DNA from: Chitinophaga pinensis
Lineage (GTDB): Bacteria > Bacteroidota > Bacteroidia > NS11-12g > UBA9320
Length of the DNA stretch: 64,000 bases
NCBI GenBank assembly: GCA_945897885.1
Contig: CAMDGU010000006.1
Span: forward strand, 1-64,000
Direction: 5' to 3'
Shown here: positions 20,412 to 30,637 of the stretch, piece by piece
Position numbering within the stretch: position 1 is the stretch's first letter
How the letters are laid out: the number at the start of each line of letters is the position of its first letter
Position numbers and translations under genes: made by a program
The notes under the pieces: model-generated
Told to the model about the DNA's origin: nothing
The model's database searches: none
What the model saw: the letters and a program-made list of their open reading frames with translations, nothing else

Positions 20412-20864
20412 CTATTCTGATTTTGTCCATTCAGCAGTTCGGCCTATGGCGCTAACGCCAAAATAGCCTCTTATTTTTAATATTTGCCCCGATTTTTTTA
20501 AATAACATTTATAGGTAAGTCCTGTGTAAGGGTCATAAATGGAGCCATTGTTCCACTCCTTATTTTTTGAATCGTATTCAAAAAGCTTTAAAATTACCAA
20601 GTCTTGAAGGGGCCTTTTACGCTTTTTAGAATCAGGATTATTTTTATCAACCCTAGGGCTGCCATCCTCTTCCTTATCGCGTTTTAGCCAAACTATTTTA
20701 CCACAGTATTTTGTTCCATCATTTCCGCACTTATAAATTTTTATTTTGGAGGTTTTTTCCATGCTAAGCCAAACCCCAAGAACATCATCGCTGTGTTGAC
20801 TTGCATACACATTTAATGCTATACCTGCAAAGATGAAAAGTACGAAGCTTATTTGTTTTAACAT
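20412..20864 (-). CDS. DUF2147 domain-containing protein
   Basis: Signal peptide, then DVLGVWLSMEKTSKIKIYKCGNDGTKYCGKIVWLK...NGSIYDPYTGLTYKCYLKK...LKIRGYFGVSAIGRTAEW. Confidence 0.88.
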   Translation of the reverse strand: MLKQISFVLFIFAGIALNVYASQHSDDVLGVWLSMEKTSKIKIYKCGNDGTKYCGKIVWLKRDKEEDGSPRVDKNNPDSKKRKRPLQDLVILKLFEYDSKNKEWNNGSIYDPYTGLTYKCYLKKSGQILKIRGYFGVSAIGRTAEWTKSE

Positions 20865-20881
20865 TAAAATTTTAAAGGAAA

Positions 20882-22108
20882 TTAAACTTCGATGTATTCC
20901 AAATCTTTGCCATAGGTTTCCTCCGTGCGGTAGGCCATTATAAGAGAAATGCCTGCAACAATTACACCGGTAATTAAAACTGCTTCCATTTTGGCAATTC
21001 CCATGCTTTGAAAAGCTTTGTAAAGTATGGTAATTACAACCAAAGCGCCTCTTACAAAATTAGGAACGGTAGTGGTTACTGTAGATCTAAGATTGGTTCC
21101 AAAACTTTCGGCAGCTATGGTAACCATTACAGCCCAAAAGCCAACCGATATGCCAAGCCAGATAAAGAAAATGTAGTATTGCATAGGAGTGTAATCTTTA
21201 ATTAAATAGAACCAAACAAACGAAAACATGCTTAAGGATAAAAAGAGGAGCATTACTTTTCTGCGGGTTTTAAAAATTTGGCTGAGGAAACCGCAAATAA
21301 AATCGCCAAGAGTAATACCAATATAACAACATGTAATTGGTATTGATGCATCTTTAATTCCTTCAACCCCTTGTAATTTTGCAAATTCAGGTGAAAAGCT
21401 AACGATAATACCAATAGTAAACCAAGTTGGTAAACCTATTAAAATGCATTTGATATATTTTTTTAAACGATTGGTATTTGAAAAAATCAATCCAAAATGT
21501 CCTTTTTTTACATCGAGTTCCTTGAGTTTGTCGAACATTACAGATTCAAAAACAAATACTCTTAAGAATAAAAGCAAGAATCCTAAACCTCCGCCTATAT
21601 AGTAACAAAGCCGCCAGTCGCCACCCGAAATTTTAAACACAAGACCCGCTATTACTGCACCAAAAACGCCAACTGTGGCAACTATGGTAGTTCCCCATCC
21701 GCGGTTTTCCTTTGTCATTATTTCTGCCACCAATGTAATTCCGGCACCCAGTTCACCCGCTAGTCCAAATCCTGCAATAAATCGAAGGATATAATACTGG
21801 TCAATGGTTTGAACCATCCCATTTAAAATATTGGCAATGGAATACATTACTATGGAACCAAAGAGTACAGAAAGACGTCCTTTTTTATCGCCCAATATGC
21901 CCCAAAAGATTCCACCTAAAAGCATTCCTACCATTTGAATATTGAGCAAAAGCATTCCTTTGTTTTCAATATCCAAATCAGAAAGACCAAGAGATTGTAA
22001 ACTTTTAACTCTTACAATGGTAAAAAGAACGAGGTCATAAATATCAACAAGATAGCCTAATGCAGCGACTATTACTGCTACATTCAATATTTTTTGTTTT
22101 TGAGTCAT
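20882..22108 (-). CDS. MFS transporter
   Basis: 408 aa, about 12 TM segments, GGIFWGILGDKKGRLSVLFGSI motif. Confidence 0.9.
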   Translation of the reverse strand: MTQKQKILNVAVIVAALGYLVDIYDLVLFTIVRVKSLQSLGLSDLDIENKGMLLLNIQMVGMLLGGIFWGILGDKKGRLSVLFGSIVMYSIANILNGMVQTIDQYYILRFIAGFGLAGELGAGITLVAEIMTKENRGWGTTIVATVGVFGAVIAGLVFKISGGDWRLCYYIGGGLGFLLLFLRVFVFESVMFDKLKELDVKKGHFGLIFSNTNRLKKYIKCILIGLPTWFTIGIIVSFSPEFAKLQGVEGIKDASIPITCCYIGITLGDFICGFLSQIFKTRRKVMLLFLSLSMFSFVWFYLIKDYTPMQYYIFFIWLGISVGFWAVMVTIAAESFGTNLRSTVTTTVPNFVRGALVVITILYKAFQSMGIAKMEAVLITGVIVAGISLIMAYRTEETYGKDLEYIEV

Positions 22109-22180
22109 GTGTAAATGCGGCAGCTAAAATAGTTAATTTTAACTATTGGTAAGTTGTTATTTATGAATTGAAATTGGTGA

Positions 22181-22939
22181 TTATTTAACCACAAAACTAT
22201 AGCAAACAATGGCTGTGGCAATAGCGGCATTCAAACTTTCAGCCTTACCAATTTTGGGAATGGTAATTTTGGAAGTCGCTAATTTTTCAATTTCTGAACG
22301 TATTCCGATGGCCTCATTTCCAATAATGATAATTCCTTCTTTAGGTTTTGTAATCGTTTGAATTAATTCACCATTCATAACACAAGCATAGCTGGTTACT
22401 TTGCAATTTTTTAAAACATCCTCTAATTCTTCGTAAATGCAATTTATTCGGGTAAATGACCCCATCGTAGATGCAATTGTTTTAGGATTGTAAAGGTCAA
22501 CACAATTGGGTGAACATATCACATTTTCAATACCATACCAATCGGCAATACGTATAATGGTTCCTAAATTTCCGGGGTCGGAAATGGAATCGAGCATCAG
22601 TGTAAATTTATTTTTAAAAACGACATTTTCAATCGTGCTTTCCTTGAAATTAGACACTGCCATTATTCCCGGTGACGTTTCTAATGTACTAAGCTGCTCG
22701 CTGTCTTTATTGCTAATAATCAACACCTTTGCGCTCGGTAGCCTGTCGCCAATCCTATCAAATTGAGTTTGAGTTAATAAGATTTCTTGTATAGAATAGC
22801 TACTTTGGCATAACTCAAGCACCGATTTTTCACCCTCAACTACAAATTGCCTGTATCTTTGCCTGTATTTTTTTTGTTTGAGACTAATAATTTCTTTTTT
22901 TCTTAAGTTAGAAAGCATCTTGCAGGCAAAAGTACTCAT
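22181..22939 (-). CDS. TrmH/SpoU family RNA methyltransferase
   Basis: RKKEIISLKQKKYRQRYRQFVVEGEKSVLE, LDSISDPGNLGTIIRIADWYGI, IIIGNEAIGIRSEI and IPKIGKAESLNAAIATAIVCY. The track start at 23089 overlaps the divergent gene; MSTFACKMLSNL (about 22939) is more plausible. Confidence 0.92.
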   Translation of the reverse strand: MSTFACKMLSNLRKKEIISLKQKKYRQRYRQFVVEGEKSVLELCQSSYSIQEILLTQTQFDRIGDRLPSAKVLIISNKDSEQLSTLETSPGIMAVSNFKESTIENVVFKNKFTLMLDSISDPGNLGTIIRIADWYGIENVICSPNCVDLYNPKTIASTMGSFTRINCIYEELEDVLKNCKVTSYACVMNGELIQTITKPKEGIIIIGNEAIGIRSEIEKLATSKITIPKIGKAESLNAAIATAIVCYSFVVK

Positions 22940-22943
22940 AATT

Positions 22944-25328
22944 ATGAGTATTGTTATTTTGCTTGTTTCTGGTTGTAATGTTCTAAAATTTGTTCCCGAC
23001 GACAAATCTTTGGTGGATGCTAACTTTGTAAAAATTGAAGGTGGCGAAAAAATTGAGGATTTAAAGGAGCAAATTATTTTACAACCCAATCGTAAAATGC
23101 TGGGGTTGGTTAAATTTAACCTTTGGTCGTATTATGTTGGTCAAAAGCTATTTAAGCGAGATAGTGTAATAGGCCGAATTAAAACCAAGGAAGGCGGGAA
23201 GAAAAAAGTATCCAGAGGAAAGAAACCCAATAAAATAAAAAAGATTTTTACTGAAATAATAGGGGAAAAGCCCGTTTATCTTGACACTGCATTAATAGTT
23301 CGTTCCGAAAAAAATCTTAAACAATTTTTGTATCAAAAAGGATATTATGAGGTAAAGGTTGAGTCAAGAGTAAAAACTTTACTTAAGCGATCGTATATAA
23401 CTTACACTATTACACCCGGAACGCCTTATGTAATTCGTAAAATTGAATACAATGGTTCAGATAGGTTGCTGGATATGGCTGCCAATGAATTTAAAAAGGA
23501 AAGTATTTTAAAGGTTGGAGATAAGGTTGATGGCGATCAATTATCTCTTGAAAGAGACCGACTTACCTCTGACTTTAGAAACAACGGCTTTTATTATTTT
23601 AATAAAGCATTTATTGAAATACTTGCCGATTCGGGTGGTCACGAAAAAGGGTCGAATATTTTTTACCTAATAAGTAATCCGGGTGCCGAGCGAAATGCCA
23701 GACAACAAACCATTGAAAAAGTGGTGGTTGAAATGGATTTTAAGCAACAGTTTGGTCGAAGAGATACTTTAACTTTTCCAAGAGGAGAAAATGGTATTAA
23801 GTATTTATTTAATGGCTATGATATTAAGCCCAACATTATTAATCGCTCAGTTATTTTACGTCCTAAGGATTTATTTTCTCAAAAAAAATTAGAAGAATCC
23901 TACAATAAACTCATAGGACTTGGGCTTTTTAGGCAAGTTAGTATTTCGGTACTGCCTTATAAATCGGATACCACCGAAAAAGTATTAGTGTATATAAAAT
24001 TAACCCCAAGTGCCAAGCATGATTATGGTTGGGAATTACAAACTATGACTTCCGATAAACAAACGGATTTGAATTCGCAGGATAATAACCCGCGAAATTA
24101 TGGCGTGGCTGGCACTGCCCGTCTTAATAATAAAAATGTATTTAGAAATGCAGAGGATTTTAACATTAAATTTAGGATGGCAGGTGAAAAGCAATTTGGA
24201 AATAATAGTGGAATACCTGTCAAAATTTTAGGAAGAGAATTTAGCGCAGCCAACTATGAAAGTAATTTAACCTTTGAGTTGTTATTTCCCAAATTAGTTG
24301 GGTTGCGAAAGCTTGATTTAAAACCTTATTTGCAAAAGAACAGAACTTCATTAAACTTTACCTACCAAGTAGAAGAAAATACAAGTTATAGCCGAAATTC
24401 AGTACCAATTAACTTTACCTGGCAAACCAGTTATCAAAATAAAAAGAAACAAAGCTTTAATTTTTTTTACTCACCCTTGCAGCTAAGTTTTAACAAGGCA
24501 GAAGTAAACTCTGATTTTTTAACCCGACTTAGTTATGCTGACAGTATTCGGATTTCTAAATTGTTTAGAAATTACATTATACCTTCTCAAAAATTTTCGG
24601 TTGTATTTAATAATATGAACCAATCTCCAAGCAATTATTGGAATATACGAAGTAATTTGTTTGAACTTTCGGGCAATCTACTAGAACTTGGATTTCGTAA
24701 ATTTCAAGGTAATTACGCTATTGATAAAGGCTTGTTTGGAATCCCCTATTTTCAATATTTCAGAACTGATATTGATGCAGTAAAATACCGCATTTATGGA
24801 AAAAATAAATCATTGGTAATGCGGGCTAATATTGGCTATGGTGTTCCCTTTGGCAATTCTGTGATTATGCCTTTTGAGCGGCAGTTTTTTGTTGGCGGTA
24901 GCAATAGTTTGAGAGGATGGAGGCCAAGGGTACTCGGCCCCGGAAATTATAATAATACCAACACAATACAAATTGACAAAACCGGAGATATGATGATAGT
25001 GACAAATGTGGAGTACCGTTTTGCTATAGCTCCCGGAACATTGGAAGGTGCTGTATTTGTTGATGCGGGCAATATTTGGGAAGTCACAAAATCAGCGGCT
25101 GACGATACCAAATTTAAGTTTGGTTCATTTTATAACCAATTGGCTGTTAACACCGGATTGGGATTTAGATTTGATCTTGAATTCTTTATTCTACGATTGG
25201 ATTTTGGGCTACCATTGTATGACCCCTCTAAGCTAAAAGACCAACGTTGGGTTATTAATGATTTGAACAGTTTTAAATGGTTAACTGGTAATGTTCAACC
25301 TCTTTTAGCCGTAGGCTATCCGTTTTAA
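22944..25328 (+). CDS. BamA/TamA family outer membrane assembly protein
   Basis: POTRA-like region (GTPYVIRKIEYNG) and C-terminal Omp85 barrel (FVGGSNSLRGWRPRVLGPG, VEYRFAIAPGTLEGAVFVDAGNIW, GLGFRFDLEFFILRLDFG). Start likely ATG 22944 (MSIVILLVSGCNVLKF); the track ORF starts at 22878. Confidence 0.9.
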   Translation: MSIVILLVSGCNVLKFVPDDKSLVDANFVKIEGGEKIEDLKEQIILQPNRKMLGLVKFNLWSYYVGQKLFKRDSVIGRIKTKEGGKKKVSRGKKPNKIKKIFTEIIGEKPVYLDTALIVRSEKNLKQFLYQKGYYEVKVESRVKTLLKRSYITYTITPGTPYVIRKIEYNGSDRLLDMAANEFKKESILKVGDKVDGDQLSLERDRLTSDFRNNGFYYFNKAFIEILADSGGHEKGSNIFYLISNPGAERNARQQTIEKVVVEMDFKQQFGRRDTLTFPRGENGIKYLFNGYDIKPNIINRSVILRPKDLFSQKKLEESYNKLIGLGLFRQVSISVLPYKSDTTEKVLVYIKLTPSAKHDYGWELQTMTSDKQTDLNSQDNNPRNYGVAGTARLNNKNVFRNAEDFNIKFRMAGEKQFGNNSGIPVKILGREFSAANYESNLTFELLFPKLVGLRKLDLKPYLQKNRTSLNFTYQVEENTSYSRNSVPINFTWQTSYQNKKKQSFNFFYSPLQLSFNKAEVNSDFLTRLSYADSIRISKLFRNYIIPSQKFSVVFNNMNQSPSNYWNIRSNLFELSGNLLELGFRKFQGNYAIDKGLFGIPYFQYFRTDIDAVKYRIYGKNKSLVMRANIGYGVPFGNSVIMPFERQFFVGGSNSLRGWRPRVLGPGNYNNTNTIQIDKTGDMMIVTNVEYRFAIAPGTLEGAVFVDAGNIWEVTKSAADDTKFKFGSFYNQLAVNTGLGFRFDLEFFILRLDFGLPLYDPSKLKDQRWVINDLNSFKWLTGNVQPLLAVGYPF

Positions 25329-25365
25329 AAAAATAATTGGTTAGCTTTGCACTCCTTTAAAAAAT

Positions 25366-26178
25366 ATGAAATTTAAATTTTCTATACTCATATTACTAGC
25401 ACTTGGGTTCACCGCAACCTTCACAAACTGTAAGAAGGATGATGGTACCAATATTATACAGCTTAATTTATTTTCGATAGAAGATGATAAAGCAATGGGA
25501 TTGCAGGTAAGCAATGAAATAGCTTCTGACCCTGCACAGTTTCCACTATTGGATGAATTACAGTATGCTGCAGCTTATGCTCATTTAAGAAGAATTACAA
25601 ATGAGATACTAAACAAGGCAACTTTAAAACACAGAAATGATTTTTTATGGCAAACAAAAATTATAAATAATGATTCGGTTTTAAAGGCCTTTTGCACGCC
25701 GAGTGGATACATCTACGTTTATACAGGATTAATCAAATATTTGGAAAGTGAAGACCAGTTAGCCGGAGTTATTGGTCATGAAATAGCTCACGCAGATGAA
25801 CGTCATACTACCGAAGCTATGACAAGTGCCTTAGGTCGTGATTTGTTAATTAAAATGATTTTAGGCGATTCATCATTGGCTGGACAGGTAACGACAGGTC
25901 TTTTGGGATTAAAGTATGGAAGAGGAAGTGAAACCGAATCAGATTTGCGCTCAGTTGAATATTTGGACAAAACAGAATTAGATGCTCGTGGTGTAGGTCG
26001 TTTTTTTGAAAAACTTATTGCATCAGGACAGGCAGGCGGACCTGAATTTTTAAGTACCCATCCAAATCCTGATAATAGGGTAGAAGCTATAAACAATAAA
26101 TGGAAAGAATTGGGCAGCAACGTTGGCGGAACCTTTCCCGAAAGATATTTAGACTTTAAAAATTCATTACCTAAATAA
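25366..26178 (+). CDS. M48 family metalloprotease (lipoprotein)
   Basis: HEIAHADERHTTEAM zinc motif, ESDLRSVEYLDKTELDARGVGRFFEKL, STHPNPDNRVEAI. Confidence 0.93.
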   Translation: MKFKFSILILLALGFTATFTNCKKDDGTNIIQLNLFSIEDDKAMGLQVSNEIASDPAQFPLLDELQYAAAYAHLRRITNEILNKATLKHRNDFLWQTKIINNDSVLKAFCTPSGYIYVYTGLIKYLESEDQLAGVIGHEIAHADERHTTEAMTSALGRDLLIKMILGDSSLAGQVTTGLLGLKYGRGSETESDLRSVEYLDKTELDARGVGRFFEKLIASGQAGGPEFLSTHPNPDNRVEAINNKWKELGSNVGGTFPERYLDFKNSLPK

Positions 26179-26184
26179 TAAAAA

Positions 26185-26224
26185 GTTATTAGGTTATTGA
26201 GTTATTTGACCCAAACCTAATAAC
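26185..26224. terminator. Hairpin in the intergenic region upstream of lysA
   Basis: Perfect 11-bp inverted repeat GTTATTAGGTT (26185-26195) / AACCTAATAAC (26214-26224). Confidence 0.45.
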
Positions 26225-26261
26225 TCATCAAAAACAACAATAACTTAATAATGACGAATAC

Positions 26262-27494
26262 ATGCAATTAAACAAAAACCGTTACAGCCTTGGCGGAGTA
26301 GATTTATTAGAAACCGTCCAAACGTTTGGCACACCGCTTTATGTGTATGATGCCGAAACCATCAAAAGACAATATGAAAAATTAGTTACTGCTTTTCCTG
26401 AAGTGAAGCTAAAGGTTAAATATGCTTGTAAGGCATTAAATAATATAAATATAATAAAGTATCTAAAGAGCCTTGGTTCAGGATTGGATACTGTATCGAT
26501 AGAGGAAGTAGAAATAGGATTGAAAGCAGGTTATAAACCTTCTGACATTTTGTACACGCCTAATTGTGTAGCCTTTTCTGAAATAAAAAAAGCTGTAGAA
26601 TATGGTGTAACAATAAATATTGATAATATTTCAATTTTAGAACAATTTGGGCATGAGTACGGAAGCACCGTTCCTTGCTGTATAAGGCTTAATCCACATA
26701 TTATGGCCGGAGGAAACAGCCATATTTCGGTAGGGCATATTGATTCAAAATTCGGTATCTCCATTTATCAGGTTCCTTTAATTAAACGCGTTGTAAATAA
26801 CTACAAGATAAAAGTCACAGGATTGCACATGCATACAGGTAGCGATATTTTAGACGCTGATGTATTTTTACGTGGTGCTGATTTGCTATTTGAAGCTGCT
26901 CAAAATTTTGCAGATTTAAAATATATGGATTTTGGTTCAGGATTTAAAGTGAGTTATAAGGAAGGTGATATTACCACTGACATTCATAAAATTGGCAAAA
27001 AAATAACTGCAAGCTTTAAAAAATTAACCAAGCACTATGGTCGAGAGTTGGAATTATGGTTTGAGCCTGGTAAGTTTTTGGTGAGTGAATCGGGCGTATT
27101 GCTCGTTCAAACCAATGTAGTAAAGCAAACCTTATCTACTGTATTTGTTGGTGTAAACAGCGGACAAAACCATTTACTTCGTCCAAAAATGTACGATGCT
27201 TATCACAATATCATAAATATTAGCAATACCAAAGGAAGTAAACGCATCTATTCGGTGGTCGGTTATATTTGCGAAACCGATACTTTGGGATATGATAGAA
27301 AGCTGAACGAAGTAAAGGAAGGCGATATACTGGCTATTTTAAATGCCGGTGCTTATGGATTTACCATGAGTTCTAATTATAACAGTCGAACCCGCCCTGC
27401 CGAGGTATTAATAATTAATGGTGAAGCTAAATTAATTCGCGAACGAGAAACACTGGAAGACCAGTTGAAACATCAGGTTGATATTGGATTGTAA
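26262..27494 (+). CDS. lysA: Diaminopimelate decarboxylase
   Basis: GTPLYVYDAETIKRQYEKL, VKYACKALNN, CIRLNPHIMAGGNSHISVGHIDSKFGI, GLHMHTGSDI, CETDTLGYDR and GAYGFTMSSNYNSRTRPAEVL. Confidence 0.95.
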   Translation: MQLNKNRYSLGGVDLLETVQTFGTPLYVYDAETIKRQYEKLVTAFPEVKLKVKYACKALNNINIIKYLKSLGSGLDTVSIEEVEIGLKAGYKPSDILYTPNCVAFSEIKKAVEYGVTINIDNISILEQFGHEYGSTVPCCIRLNPHIMAGGNSHISVGHIDSKFGISIYQVPLIKRVVNNYKIKVTGLHMHTGSDILDADVFLRGADLLFEAAQNFADLKYMDFGSGFKVSYKEGDITTDIHKIGKKITASFKKLTKHYGRELELWFEPGKFLVSESGVLLVQTNVVKQTLSTVFVGVNSGQNHLLRPKMYDAYHNIINISNTKGSKRIYSVVGYICETDTLGYDRKLNEVKEGDILAILNAGAYGFTMSSNYNSRTRPAEVLIINGEAKLIRERETLEDQLKHQVDIGL

Positions 27495-27690
27495 TGTTGT
27501 AAGTGCAGAGTTCAAAATAATTTTAAAAGGCTTCAAAAAAAATCGTAATTTTATAGCCTGAATTTAGGTTTAATAACCTGCCTTCAGGTGTTACAAATAT
27601 TCTGGCACTTTTTCGTTAAATCTCAATTTTTCGTTTTTGTATAAGGTAAGTGTAATGCGCAATAATAAATTAGAAGACACAAAATAAAAC

Positions 27691-28131
27691 ATGGCAAAAA
27701 CACAAGAAACATTTAACAAAAAAGAAAAAGAAAAGAAGCGTTTAAAAAAACGTGAGGACAAACAAGCCAAGAAGGAAGAACGCAGAGCCAACTCCGAAGG
27801 TGGTGGGTTTGATAGTATGATAGCCTATGTTGACGAAAATGGGATGTTTACCAGTACACCTCCCGATCCATCAAAAAAAGTCATGGTGGAAGCAAGTAAT
27901 ATTGAAATTGGGGTTCCTAAACAAGAAGATCTGGGACCTATGGTATATAATGGCAAGGTTGATTTTTATAATACAGAGAAAGGGTTTGGTTTTATTAAAG
28001 ATACGAAAACCGGTGATAGTTATTTTTTTCATATAAACGGATTATTACAACCTGTAGCAGAAGGAGATATCGTAACTTTTGAACTTGAAAAAGGCTTAAA
28101 AGGAATGAACTGTGTAAGAGTAACAAAATAA
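27691..28131 (+). CDS. Cold-shock domain protein with lysine-rich N-terminal extension
   Basis: GKVDFYNTEKGFGFIKDTKTGDSYFFHINGLLQPVAEGDIVTFELEKGLKGMNCVRV (CSD), preceded by KKEKEKKRLKKREDKQAKKEERR. Confidence 0.9.
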   Translation: MAKTQETFNKKEKEKKRLKKREDKQAKKEERRANSEGGGFDSMIAYVDENGMFTSTPPDPSKKVMVEASNIEIGVPKQEDLGPMVYNGKVDFYNTEKGFGFIKDTKTGDSYFFHINGLLQPVAEGDIVTFELEKGLKGMNCVRVTK

Positions 28132-28155
28132 AGAATTCAATTTTTAGAGATATAT

Positions 28156-28191
28156 AAAAAAAGGGTTTCAATTAATTGAAACCCTTTTTTT
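28156..28191. terminator. Rho-independent terminator downstream of the cold-shock gene
   Basis: AAAAAAGGGTTTCAATTAATTGAAACCCTTTTTTT, a near-perfect palindrome ending in a T-tract. Confidence 0.9.
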
Positions 28192-28461
28192 ATGGTCAAT
28201 ACTTTAAAATATTTAGTTGAATATCAAAAAGTTAATTTTTAATGAAGAAAATATTCGTCGAATGGTGTCATTCACATGGGTGCGGCTGGGATCCAACACA
28301 TGCGAAGCATTGCATGAGACCATTGAAAATAAACATGGATTACTTGGGAAAAGAGCGAACTGCAAAATTTTCATAACTGCTTTTTTACATTGCAGGTAAT
28401 TTATGTGAAAATTTTGAAGTTGGTTTTGTTGGTGCCTTTTTTTGCTCCTTTTTTGGGCAAG

Positions 28462-28527
28462 CAAACCGAGGAACGAGGTTCATGAACACCTATAAAAATA
28501 AACAGCAAATCAGTGAACTAAAAAAGG
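28462..28527. repeat. Intergenic direct repeat copy 1
   Basis: CAAACCGAGGAACGAGGTTCATGAACACCTATAAAAATAAACAGCAAATCAGTGAACTAAAAAAGG, a near-identical copy of 28746-28812. Confidence 0.85.
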
Positions 28528-28584
28528 AGATAAATAGAAACATTGCTTTCGGTTGGTATAGCTTCTAATACTAAAAGACCTAAC

Positions 28585-28673
28585 GTTCTTTTTCCTTGAT
28601 GAAAAAGAACCAAAAAATCAAGTCAGAAATATGCTTCCTCCCACAAGTCCGGGTCGCGGCCCGCATTTCTGAC
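28585..28673. repeat. Palindrome-rich element between the two direct repeats
   Basis: Perfect hairpin GTTCTTTTTC-cttgat-GAAAAAGAAC (28585-28610), plus GTCAGAAATatGC (28622-28634) paired with GCATTTCTGAC (28663-28673) around the GC-rich core GGGTCGCGGCCC. Confidence 0.7.
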
Positions 28674-28745
28674 CTCCCATCGCACGTCTGCAAACTTACA
28701 TAGTTTTGTTTAAAGGAAAGTTTAGGGTAAAGGTGCGTTGGATTG

Positions 28746-28812
28746 CTAAACCGAGGAACGAGGTTCATGAACACCTAAAAAGTAAACAGCAAATCAGTAA
28801 ACTAAAAAAAGG
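28746..28812. repeat. Intergenic direct repeat copy 2
   Basis: CTAAACCGAGGAACGAGGTTCATGAACACCTAAAAAGTAAACAGCAAATCAGTAAACTAAAAAAAGG, matching 28462-28527 with a few differences. Confidence 0.85.
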
Positions 28813-28861
28813 TCAGGACCTTAGGGGCTGAAAGCTCCTAAGGCAAGTAAACACCTTTTTT
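28804..28861. terminator. Nested bidirectional terminator-like hairpin
   Basis: Outer AAAAAAAGGT / ACCTTTTTT and inner CCTTAGGGGC-tgaaa-GCTCCTAAGG, just past the 3' end of the minus-strand gene 28887-29840. Confidence 0.65.
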
Positions 28862-28886
28862 AAATTACTTTTTTAGGTTCGACTAT

Positions 28887-29840
28887 TTATTTCAGGATAA
28901 AGGCCGCTCTTCCCATAAGTTTATCCCTGTGCAGTAACTCAATACTATAAGTTCCCTTTTTATAGGAGGCTTTTTGAGTATAAAAAATGGTCGTTTTAAT
29001 AAGGTCATTCTGAAAATAAATTGGCTCTGTCATTGTCGATAGTTTATCAGTATCCATTAGTTTTTCATTATCATTGGTAAGAACTTCATTACTGGTACCA
29101 ATAATTCTGATAACAATATCTTTGTTCCCAGGTTCTACCAGTTCGTTTTGCAAAATGGTAAATGTTATTTTTAATTTTTTAGTTTTATTCGCTTTAAAAG
29201 TTTCTTCATCAGCAGAACCTTTTTTGAAAACTCCTGCAACCTTTAAATCGGCCACACTTAGGTTGCTGTTCCTTAACTTTTCTTCTAAATTATTTTTTTG
29301 CTCTTCCATTTCTTGAGCCTTTGCCTGAGCCTCGGTTGCACTGGTTTCCGTAGCTAATACTTTATCCAAAAGTTCGCGGTTACTAGAAGTAAGTGTTTCA
29401 GTTTTGGTACTTAACGTGTTATTAAGTTCCATCAATCGGTCTATTTCAGCCTTGGCTTCACGCAATGCTTTTGGATTAGAAACACCAGCTGCTTTTATCT
29501 TTCTGGCAAGTTCCAACGTTTTAGCATCAAGCTTTGCCTCAAGTTCTGAATTTATGCCCGTCAGACTTGTATTATTTTTAAAAGCTTCTTCCAGTTTGGC
29601 TTTAATTTCTTCAAGCTCACGGTTTAATTCGGCCTTTTCATTGTTATGTTTTTTTACAGCATCTTTATAAATGGATTCATACGTTTGGCCGTCGGCAGCG
29701 TGGGTTGATTTATAATATTTATAATATAAAAAACCGGAGGCACACAGCGACATCACTAAAAGAATAGGAAACACAATCCACCATAGAGGCCATTTTTTGT
29801 CGTTTCCTTCTGAATTGTATTGGTTTTCTTGTTCTGACAT
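28887..29840 (-). CDS. Membrane-anchored coiled-coil protein, hypothetical
   Basis: 317 aa. TM (WWIVFPILLVMSLCASGFLYYKYY), long heptad-rich region (NRELEEIKAKLEEAFKNN...), C-terminal beta-rich domain. Confidence 0.7.
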   Translation of the reverse strand: MSEQENQYNSEGNDKKWPLWWIVFPILLVMSLCASGFLYYKYYKSTHAADGQTYESIYKDAVKKHNNEKAELNRELEEIKAKLEEAFKNNTSLTGINSELEAKLDAKTLELARKIKAAGVSNPKALREAKAEIDRLMELNNTLSTKTETLTSSNRELLDKVLATETSATEAQAKAQEMEEQKNNLEEKLRNSNLSVADLKVAGVFKKGSADEETFKANKTKKLKITFTILQNELVEPGNKDIVIRIIGTSNEVLTNDNEKLMDTDKLSTMTEPIYFQNDLIKTTIFYTQKASYKKGTYSIELLHRDKLMGRAAFILK

Positions 29841-29903
29841 GACTTTTAATTCTATTTGGTTTACAATGTTACTAAAATTATCCGTTGATTAAACGTAAGT
29901 TGG

Positions 29904-30557
29904 TTAGGATTTTTTAGATAACGTTTTGTTTTTAATGATTTCGATAAAAATGGGTAATACCGAAATAAAGATGATTCCTACCACAACCAACTCAAAATTA
30001 TTTTTTACCACTTCCATACCGCCAAACCAGTAACCGGCCATAGTAGCTATACCAACCCACAATACACCTCCCAAAATATCATACGGTAAAAAACGGCTGT
30101 ATTTCATTTCGCCAACACCTGCTACAAAAGGGGCAAAGGTTCTTACAATAGGAACAAAACGTGCCAGAATAATTGTTTTTACCCCATATTTTTCATAAAA
30201 TTTTTCGGTCTTTTCAATGTATTTGGGATTAACCAATTGTTTGCCTCTAAATTTCCATTTAATGGCCCTGTCACCCAAAAATTTACCAATCCAGTAGTTA
30301 GTATTATCCCCCAGTACCGCAGCTATTATTAGTAATAAAATGAGCAATCCAATATTAAAATTACCCAATGCCGCAAAGCTTCCGGCCACAAAAAGTAACG
30401 AATCGCCGGGTAAAAACGGCATAATTACCAAACCTGTTTCTATAAAAATAATGGCAAATAATATGGCATAAGTCCAGGTGCCATAGTTTTCGAGAATAAT
30501 CTTTAGGTTTTCATCCAAATGAAGAAAATAATCAATAAAGCTGTGTAGTAAATCCAT
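29904..30557 (-). CDS. DedA family protein (SNARE-associated / VTT domain)
   Basis: [53 protein letters not shown]-like segment and [17 protein letters not shown]. Likely start MDLLHSF (about 30557). Confidence 0.92.
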   Translation of the reverse strand: [217 protein letters not shown]

Positions 30558-30637
30558 GGTGGCAAAAATAAGTTTATGCTTTGCCTTGGGCAACACTTAA
30601 AATTTTAGAGTTAGTTGAAATCAACAACTTAATAATT

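Noticed and set aside
28217-28464. ORFs 28217-28399 (+) and 28213-28464 (-)
   Set aside because: Overlap each other in a repeat-rich intergenic region with no recognisable motif; treated as non-coding.
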